From positions 1-64,000 of the forward strand of contig JAUQXA010000005.1 in the NCBI GenBank assembly GCA_030834895.1: a stretch of DNA of 64,000 nt, written 5' to 3'. Every line of letters begins with the position of its first letter. The stretch's first letter is position 1. This DNA is from Anaerolineales bacterium (lineage in GTDB: Bacteria > Chloroflexota > Anaerolineae > Anaerolineales > Villigracilaceae). The notes beneath the pieces are model-generated. The model had not been told where the DNA came from. It did not search any database and was given only the letters and a program-made list of their open reading frames with translations. Shown one piece after another: positions 58,955 through 64,000 of this stretch. The translations under genes and the position numbers were made by a program.

Positions 58955-59707
58955 TCAACTGAGTTTCACGATCTCGCGGGAGAGTTCCTCGTATTCGCGC
59001 GAGGAACGGCTGGCAGGCGACATCTCGAAGATGGTCTTTCCTTCCGCTGGACACTCACGCAGGATGGTGGCGCGGTGAATGGGCGGCAAGACACTCTCGC
59101 CAAAATGGGTCTTGAGTTCTGTGAGGGCTTCGCGGCTTTCGCTGGTCTGTTCGTCGTAGAAGGTGGGGAGGATGCCTGCCAGTTTACCGCTCCAATTGTG
59201 CTTCTCGCGCAGGGCGGACAGTAGCTCCATCATCTGCGCCAGTCCATCCAGAGCAAGGAACTCGGTGGCGGTGGGGATCAGAACCATGTCCGCGGCGTAG
59301 ATGGCGCGTTCCTGAATGCCGCCCACAGACGGAGCGGTGTCGAAGATGATGTAGTCATGTTCCCTGCCTAATGGTTTGAACAACTGGCGGATGGAATCAA
59401 TCGGGCGGTTCTCGGCGTTGATCACGATTTGAGCCGTGGCGGTGGAGCGGTCGCCGGGCAGCAGGGACAAGCCCGTGCGGTTTGTGTCCCTGATCCACTG
59501 ATGGATATCGGAGCGGGTGTTGACCAGCGCGTTGAAGACACCCGCCTCCTGGTTGATGCCCAGTGCTGTGGCGCACTGTCCCTGCGGGTCGAAGTCCACC
59601 ATCAGGACGCGGCGGCTGCGCAGGGCAAGTCCGTGCGCGAGGGAGGTGGCGCTGGTGGTTTTCCCAACGCCGCCTTTTTGGTTGGCGATGACGATGTTGA
59701 TACTCAT
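58955..59707 (-). CDS. parA: ParA-family partition ATPase
   Basis: The 250-residue protein has the deviant Walker A KGGVGKTTSATSLAHGLA (residues 10-27), the VDFDPQGQCATALG motif and a YIIFDTAPSVGG Walker B region, the full signature of ParA/Soj proteins. They move plasmids or chromosome regions using a nucleoid-bound ATP-dependent gradient. Stop and start codons overlap the upstream small gene. Together with the initiator it marks this module as an autonomous replicon. Confidence 0.95.
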   Translation of the reverse strand: MSINIVIANQKGGVGKTTSATSLAHGLALRSRRVLMVDFDPQGQCATALGINQEAGVFNALVNTRSDIHQWIRDTNRTGLSLLPGDRSTATAQIVINAENRPIDSIRQLFKPLGREHDYIIFDTAPSVGGIQERAIYAADMVLIPTATEFLALDGLAQMMELLSALREKHNWSGKLAGILPTFYDEQTSESREALTELKTHFGESVLPPIHRATILRECPAEGKTIFEMSPASRSSREYEELSREIVKLS

Positions 59708-59994
59708 GATTTCACCCCCGCCGCGCTTTTCAAAATGACAATTCCTTCCTCCGTGAGTTTCCAGAGGTTGGTATTGGCGTCATCCTTTTCCCCCAAGGGG
59801 TTTTCCACATAGCCTTGTTTGAGCAGGTTGTATGCCATGCCCATGCCAAAGGTTTGGACAATATCCGTGTTGCTGCGTTCGGCGAGGAAGAGCCAGCGCA
59901 AAAACTTCGCTTCCTGCAGGGAGATGTTTGCATTGCGGCATAACATCGGTTTGAAGCGGTATGGTTCGTTTTTCAGGATGTTCAAGTCGTTCAT
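59704..59994 (-). CDS. Small winged-helix-like protein upstream of parA
   Basis: A 96-residue protein (MNDLNILKNEPYRFKPMLCRNANISLQEAKFLRWLFL ... NPLGEKDDANTNLWKLTEEGIVIL) with the helix-helix-wing pattern of small regulators. AAAGGAAAACGA precedes the ATG at 59994; its stop overlaps the parA start, so the two are coupled. It may control the partition operon or help ParA. Confidence 0.55.
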   Translation of the reverse strand: MNDLNILKNEPYRFKPMLCRNANISLQEAKFLRWLFLAERSNTDIVQTFGMGMAYNLLKQGYVENPLGEKDDANTNLWKLTEEGIVILKSAAGVKS

Positions 59995-60034
59995 TCGTTT
60001 TCCTTTCTGCAAATCGAGCTGGATGGGTAGTTCG

Positions 60035-60499
60035 TTATTCCGATGGACACAGGTAGCGGGCGTTGACCCAGCCCGCAATCGGGGAGGTGATCTGTTGCCA
60101 AGTCTCGCCTTTGAGGGTTTCCTTGTTCGCTGTGGGCAGCACAGTCTCGCCCTCGGTCAGGTATCCGCGCACTTCGCTGCCGTTACCAGCCGCAAAACGC
60201 ACATGCAGGCGTCCGTCCGGAATGTCGGTGCAGACCCTCATGACGACGGGTGTCGCCATGAGGGTTGGGAGAGTGTTCGTGATTGATGAAACGGGAGAAG
60301 ACGATGCAGTGGCTGTGGATGTCAGTTCGGGCGTGGTCAGTTGCACCGCAAAGTACATCGCCGCTCCGCTGGCAAGCAGGATCAAAACCACCGCCAATGC
60401 GCCTAGCACATTCCTGCCCCGCCTGCGGGACGGCGGGACGCTTCTGCGCTGGGTGCGTTGCGTCGCCAAAAGTTCTTCGAGTTCCGCGCGGCTTTTCAT
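60035..60499 (-). CDS. Membrane-anchored protein with SH3-like domain
   Basis: The 154-residue protein has a basic cytoplasmic N-terminus (QRRSVPPSRRRGR), one membrane helix (VLGALAVVLILLASGAAMYFAV), a Ser/Thr linker and a C-terminal SH3b-like fold (RLHVRFAAGNGSEVRGYLTEGETVL ... GWVNARYLCPSE). Such domains bind cell-wall or protein ligands outside the cell. GAGGATGAAGTCC precedes the ATG. Its stop is 40 bases before the small winged-helix gene. Confidence 0.65.
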   Translation of the reverse strand: MKSRAELEELLATQRTQRRSVPPSRRRGRNVLGALAVVLILLASGAAMYFAVQLTTPELTSTATASSSPVSSITNTLPTLMATPVVMRVCTDIPDGRLHVRFAAGNGSEVRGYLTEGETVLPTANKETLKGETWQQITSPIAGWVNARYLCPSE

Positions 60500-60816
60500 T
60501 GGACTTCATCCTCAAGAGGCTCCCAACCCCGCGCCCGTGCCGCTTCGAACTCTGCCTGTGTCAGGAGGCGGGTTGGATCGACGATACACAGGACGCCTCC
60601 CGTCCCATTCGGATACCACGTGGAATAGCCAACTGCAGTGTAGTAGCCGATATCACGCAGGGCTTCGATGACGACACCATAGATGGCGGGGAAATACTCC
60701 GTGATAATCTGGTAGTGGTCGCCCTTGCGCAGTTTCCACTGCCATTCGTGTGGATACACCAACGCACCTGTCAGCCGGTTGTAGTATTGGGTTTGTCCTC
60801 TTGGATTTGTCATCAT
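60496..60816 (-). CDS. Hypothetical 106-residue protein
   Basis: A soluble protein with WQWKLRKGDHYQIITEYFPAIYGVVIEALRDIGYYTAVGYSTWYPNG, rich in Tyr and Trp. Family not recognised. The start is one of two adjacent ATGs (60813 or 60816); the gene overlaps both neighbours by four bases, so the small operon is translationally coupled. Confidence 0.55.
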   Translation of the reverse strand: MMTNPRGQTQYYNRLTGALVYPHEWQWKLRKGDHYQIITEYFPAIYGVVIEALRDIGYYTAVGYSTWYPNGTGGVLCIVDPTRLLTQAEFEAARARGWEPLEDEVQ

Positions 60817-61076
60817 TCACCGTTCGGTATTTCGTCGAGGGTTGTGTTGCCTTCTTTGTCTTCGCCAAATTGCGCGCCTTCGATCACGGCAAGCGCAACC
60901 GGCTGCCCGTTCATTTTTGTATTGATCGCGCGCACGCCGGACGAGCGGTTGAGCGTGCCCAGCGCTCCCAGCACGAGCGCCAGCGCCTCCGACAAATGTG
61001 GCAGGCGGCTGACGCCCCGCCGTTGAACCTGGATCGCGCCCGGGATTACGATTTTCCGCGCCGCATCCAGGTTCAA
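60813..61076 (-). CDS. Hypothetical 87-residue protein (TTG start)
   Basis: The product (NLDAARKIVIPGAIQVQRRGVSRLPHLSEALALVLGALG ... LDEIPNGE) is soluble and has no recognised domain. The TTG start lacks a good ribosome site, and the true start could differ. Its stop overlaps the next gene by four bases, which argues that it is translated. Confidence 0.45.
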   Translation of the reverse strand: MNLDAARKIVIPGAIQVQRRGVSRLPHLSEALALVLGALGTLNRSSGVRAINTKMNGQPVALAVIEGAQFGEDKEGNTTLDEIPNGE

Positions 61077-61102
61077 TTCGAGGGAGCGTTTCGCTGTCCG
61101 GC

Positions 61103-62194
61103 TCAGATAGGGTCCGTCTTGCCGTGTCCGTTGCCTTTCACCAGTGCCATCTCGGGGATCAAGGGGAGTCCATTGTGCAAGACCTTGAAGTCCTCTTCGC
61201 TCACATTGGCAAAGGCGTTCAATGCGTTTGGTCTGCCAATGTCATATCGGTCTACGTTCTTTTTCGCGGTCAATTCATCGCCAGCCTGGATGGTCTGTCC
61301 GCCCAGGTTGCAGGAGATTTGCGCGGGAAAGCGAATCAAGTCAGCGGGGGGAATTTGCAGGATGGGGATGAGGTTTTCCTGTGGCGCAGGGGACTGACTA
61401 ATTTCAGGCGCGGGAGTTTCATCAGTTTTGGGCGCGGTCAGTTTCTTTGTCATCTCCGCCAAACGGGTTTTCAGTTCATCCATTTTCTCGCCCGCCTTGC
61501 TGGTGGCGGCAGTGCGGATGCCCACCTGATCGCGCAGGCTGTCGCGGGTCGATTTCTCGACCGCGTCCTGCGACTTCTTGATTTCTGCCAGCAGGACCGC
61601 CTTATCGAGAGTGTCCTGTTTTGCCAGCAGGTACGCCTCGGCATACAGCAAGTCGCGTTCCATTGCGGCAATCTCGCCCATCTTTCGACGGTGCTCCGCC
61701 TCCGCCGCGCGTTCTTCGCGCATCGCCTTTGTCCGCGGCGAGGTCATGTGATAGATGAAGCCAGCCACTACGTTGGCGACCACAATCAAGGGGATTGCGA
61801 CGGTCGAGACGCCGGAGAGGACATTCGTCATCGCGCCGTCTTTTGCGCCGTACATCAGCGAGTCGGTGAGCGAGGTCAGGATGACTCCGGCCAGGTCGAG
61901 GAGGAAGAACGCCATCGAGGTCCAGTCCTGATATTTGGTGGAAGAGCCGAAGATCCAGACCAATGACCAAGCAATGGCGCCGATGTCCAGCCCCCACAGC
62001 CCGACCAGCCCAAGGATTTCGAATCCACTCGGGACAGTGGTGGAGAGAAAGTCGTAACTGCGCCAGGCGGTGTAGATCAATAGCACGGCATCCAGCAGCA
62101 GGACGATGATGTCGCCGATGTCGATGCCGCCGTGGTCGGTTTGAATGCCCGACTTGCCGGTCAGTTCATCGGTCAGGGTGGTTGTGTTGTTCAT
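61103..62194 (-). CDS. Membrane protein with coiled-coil C-terminus
   Basis: The 363-residue protein has four membrane helices in residues 25-150 (IIVLLLDAVLLIYTAWRSYDFL, LVGLWGLDIGAIAWSLVWIFG, MAFFLLDLAGVILTSLTDSLM, VAIPLIVVANVVAGFIYHM). A long charged coiled coil follows (REERAAEAEHRRKMGEIAAMERDLLYAEAYLLAKQDTLDKAVLLAEIKKSQ), then a Pro-rich linker and a C-terminal domain. It may be a scaffold for the element at the membrane. TGGAGGTAACCC precedes the ATG. Family not recognised. Confidence 0.6.
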   Translation of the reverse strand: MNNTTTLTDELTGKSGIQTDHGGIDIGDIIVLLLDAVLLIYTAWRSYDFLSTTVPSGFEILGLVGLWGLDIGAIAWSLVWIFGSSTKYQDWTSMAFFLLDLAGVILTSLTDSLMYGAKDGAMTNVLSGVSTVAIPLIVVANVVAGFIYHMTSPRTKAMREERAAEAEHRRKMGEIAAMERDLLYAEAYLLAKQDTLDKAVLLAEIKKSQDAVEKSTRDSLRDQVGIRTAATSKAGEKMDELKTRLAEMTKKLTAPKTDETPAPEISQSPAPQENLIPILQIPPADLIRFPAQISCNLGGQTIQAGDELTAKKNVDRYDIGRPNALNAFANVSEEDFKVLHNGLPLIPEMALVKGNGHGKTDPI

Positions 62195-62248
62195 GGGTTA
62201 CCTCCAAAAAAGTTGTTGTGTGAATCATTCATACCTCCAGGGTGTGGG

Positions 62249-62272
62249 TTGCCTGCCGTTTGAGGCAGGCAA
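62249..62272 (-). terminator. Hairpin between two membrane-protein genes
   Basis: TTGCCTGCC and GGCAGGCAA form a perfect 9-bp stem with a six-base loop in the leader of the coiled-coil membrane protein gene. There is no T tract, so it more likely stabilises RNA or tunes translation than terminates. Confidence 0.4.
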
Positions 62273-62296
62273 GTTGGTTGGGAATACTGTGCTGAT

Positions 62297-62872
62297 TTAG
62301 GATTGCAGTCGGTCGTTTCTCCTCTCAGGTTTGGATTCGTTATCCGACTCATGTCGGTCATTTACTTTGTGGAATGGATTTTTCAATTCGCCTCTTTTTC
62401 GCATGGCTCGTAGGCGGACGGTTTCATGGATGAGCAAGACGGAAAAGAGGGCAGGAGGAAAGACACGAAAGACTAGATTGGCATATTTCCAATGCTCCAG
62501 CATCCAGGCGACGCCAAGCGATATGCCGCCAATCACCATTCCGCCCGCAGCCATGCCACCCCAAAGAAACCTGGCGTTCCTGTTCAGCAGGAATACAATC
62601 CATGAGACTGAGGCAAGGATGACGGCAAATTGCAGGGCAATCACGGGTATGGCAGGGGTGTATGGGGCATATATGCTGTTGATCGTCTCAATGGCAATGA
62701 AGGCAGCAGTCAGCCAGACCAGGACAGCCACGATACGGAGAAGCCAGGGGAATACAAGCAGAATCGCAGCAACACCTCCAAGGAACAGGCTGACAAGGAA
62801 TTCGATCAATTCCGCAAGAGCCCGCTTAATAAGATTCAAACGTTTGTCGATTGTGGGGGTGATCTTTTTCAT
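62297..62872 (-). CDS. Polytopic membrane protein
   Basis: The 191-residue protein has four to five hydrophobic segments (ELIEFLVSLFLGGVAAILLVFPWLL, IVAVLVWLTAAFIAIETI, VIALQFAVILASVSWIVFLL, GGMAAGGMVIGGISLGVAWML) and a basic, charged C-terminal tail (NDRHESDNESKPERRNDRLQS). AAAAGGATTC precedes the ATG. It is the first gene of the replication-module operon and sits just after a terminator. Family not recognised. Confidence 0.6.
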   Translation of the reverse strand: MKKITPTIDKRLNLIKRALAELIEFLVSLFLGGVAAILLVFPWLLRIVAVLVWLTAAFIAIETINSIYAPYTPAIPVIALQFAVILASVSWIVFLLNRNARFLWGGMAAGGMVIGGISLGVAWMLEHWKYANLVFRVFPPALFSVLLIHETVRLRAMRKRGELKNPFHKVNDRHESDNESKPERRNDRLQS

Positions 62873-62952
62873 GAATCCTTTTCACTCGTATCAACAAAGA
62901 GAATTCGCTTAATTGGTTCGAGAGATATTCATACCTTCGGGTGTGGAATCAA

Positions 62953-62983
62953 AAGCGCCCCACACAAATTGTGTGAGGCGCTT
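62953..62983 (-). terminator. Terminator upstream of the replication operon
   Basis: AAGCGCCCCACACAA and TTGTGTGAGGCGCTT pair almost fully. On the minus strand the stem is followed by TTTTGATT. It lies 80 bases before the first gene of the operon, so it either ends the small upstream unit or acts as an attenuator. Confidence 0.6.
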
Positions 62984-63008
62984 ACAACCAGACAAACTGG
63001 TATGCGTT

Positions 63009-63160
63009 CTACATGGATGTTTCCGATATGTTTTCTTTGGCGTTCTGCAATTTCTTTACCATTGCATGGGCGTCGTCCAAATCAAGCCCAGGTGGAATCA
63101 CGAGGATGGTGTTGTAGTCATGGAGATGCAGCCCGTCGGGACCGCAGAGTATGACAACAT
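63009..63160 (-). pseudogene. Small remnant or unusual-start frame
   Basis: The minus strand encodes YVVILCGPDGLHLHDYNTILVIPPGLDLDDAHAMVKKLQNAKENI and ends at TAG. This has the look of a real small protein, with an alternating strand and a helix, but no ATG, GTG or TTG opens the frame before an upstream stop. It is framed by terminators on both sides (62953-62983 and 63172-63204). It may be a truncated gene or use a rare start codon. Confidence 0.3.
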
Positions 63161-63171
63161 AGGCAAGTTAG

Positions 63172-63204
63172 ACAAAGAACCGACTTCCAAGAGTCGGTTC
63201 TTTG
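63172..63204. terminator. Bidirectional terminator at the element edge
   Basis: ACAAAGAACCGACT and AGTCGGTTCTTTGT form a 14-bp stem with a short loop, with A/T-rich flanks on both strands. It lies just beyond the last replicon gene and may mark its border with chromosome. From 63205 to 63585 no gene is seen. Confidence 0.75.
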
Positions 63205-63585
63205 TTGTATTCGGGTGTTTAATTGGGGGCAGTGGTCAAGTCGAAGTGATAGGCATATAGTGCAAACATGCTGTCCAAACTTGTTGTTTGCAGATGTCGA
63301 AATTGCGATTGTAAAAATATCTTTGAAAACGGACACAATGTGAGTGGCAGTCGGCAATACTGATGCAAGAACTGCCGTCGAACTCGCCAAAGCGAAGCAT
63401 TGGTCCCCAGTGTGATCTTGGCAATGCACTGCCTAGAAAAACTGATATGGAACGAAGAACAAATTGGTAGCGGACTGTTAGCCTTTGGATAGGTAAAAAA
63501 TCTCGCCGGGGGCTATTATTTTTCTGAAACCTTGCGGGAATCTTCCCGTACATATCCTTAGCACACAAGTTTTTGGAGCAAGTCT

Positions 63586-64000
63586 ATGGCCACAGATATT
63601 GTTATTGACCTTCAGGACGTAAATAAGACCTTCAATGGACCGGCCGGTCCCATCCAGGCGCTGAAAAACGTCTCTCTCCGGGTGTATCCCGGGGAATTTG
63701 TTGGGGTGCGCGGACCCTCGGGGAGTGGCAAATCGACCCTGATCAATATGATCACGGGAATCGACCGTCCCACGCGCGGGGATGTCCATGTCACCGGGGC
63801 GTGCCTCAACGATCTTAACGAGAATCAACTCGCTCACTGGCGCGGCAGGAACGTAGGCGTCATCTTCCAATTCTTCCAATTGCTCCCCACCCTGACCGTG
63901 ATGGAAAATGTCATTTTCCCGATGGAATGCTGCCGCATGTGGAAGCCGCGCGAGCGGCCTGAACGGGCCATGCATCTGCTCGAACAGGTCGGGTTGGCGG
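63586..64000 (+). CDS. ABC transporter ATP-binding protein, LolD/MacB-type (partial)
   Basis: The frame starts ATG at 63586 with GGAG upstream and runs off the window end without a stop (138 codons seen). It begins MATDIVIDLQDVNKTFNGPAGPIQALKNVSLRVYPGEF, carries Walker A RGPSGSGKSTLINMITG (about residues 43-59) and the Q-loop VIFQFFQLLPTLTVMENV. That is the style of MacB/LolD/FtsE exporters working with FtsX-like permeases. The permease gene would follow beyond the window. It is GC-rich and plausibly host chromosome. Confidence 0.9.
   Translation, partial: MATDIVIDLQDVNKTFNGPAGPIQALKNVSLRVYPGEFVGVRGPSGSGKSTLINMITGIDRPTRGDVHVTGACLNDLNENQLAHWRGRNVGVIFQFFQLLPTLTVMENVIFPMECCRMWKPRERPERAMHLLEQVGLA

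Noticed and set aside
63478..63975. 165-codon minus-strand frame opposite the ABC ATPase
   Set aside because: It is antisense to a clear Walker A/Q-loop gene and carries no domain features.

Overview
The window looks like a bacterial chromosome, most probably Chloroflexota (Anaerolineae-like). It carries a large plasmid-like or ICE-like element plus later insertions. The host is inferred from three things: a Tad pilus locus with CpaB, CpaE, CpaF, TadB, TadC, pilin and prepilin peptidase but no secretin or CpaD, as expected for a cell without a classical outer membrane; Thr/Pro-rich lipoprotein and adhesin stalks; and the style of the guanylate kinase. No rRNA or complete tRNA gene was seen, so the taxonomic placement is an inference.

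Layout. (1) 144-5516, minus strand: a DNA-processing module with RadC-like protein, a small acidic protein, a DNA polymerase sliding clamp, SSB, a small protein and a Cas4/RecB-like nuclease. The leaders are structured and the ribosome sites strong. (2) 5868-11252, plus strand: cargo consisting of a helical protein and a DUF1883-TIR protein (probable anti-phage pair), a tyrosine recombinase next to an inverted repeat, and a CPBP protease fused to an acetyltransferase-like domain. (3) 11372-16636, minus: a lipoprotein, a protein with two OB-like repeats, a Rad52-like annealing protein and a winged-helix/nuclease-fold protein. (4) 16633-28607, minus: a Tad-type pilus locus. (5) 28670-35621, minus: a VirB4/HerA-like ATPase with a Ser/Gly/His-rich insertion, followed by secreted and membrane proteins resembling parts of a secretion channel. 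(6) 36197-36814: guanylate kinase. (7) 36916-52920: an AT-rich island bordered by transposase debris. It holds two radical SAM enzymes, a CYTH protein, an HD-like protein, a methyltransferase, a carbamoyltransferase, a CHAT-protease/NB-ARC/TPR protein with a partner, and a cupin. (8) 53737-62872, minus: the replication and partition module, with a duplicated DnaC-like loader, a DnaA-N replication initiator, ParA with partner, and membrane proteins. (9) 63586 to the end, plus: an ABC transporter ATPase, probably host chromosome.

How it fits together. Modules 1, 3, 4, 5 and 8 share strand, base composition and a characteristic ribosome-binding leader, so they read as one replicon: it starts its own replication, loads a helicase and clamp, anneals ssDNA, partitions itself and builds a Tad/VirB4 surface apparatus. 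Module 2 and the AT-rich island look like acquired cargo.

The strongest unusual signals are: seven 22/23-bp iterons inside the initiator gene, flanked by AT-rich direct repeats (a lambda-O-like internal origin); three minus-strand RNA elements in intergenic leaders that resemble a tRNA acceptor plus T-arm with compensatory stem changes; the Tad plus VirB4 hybrid without a visible relaxase; the AT-rich carbamoyltransferase/radical SAM cluster; and the CHAT-NB-ARC-TPR immunity-like pair.
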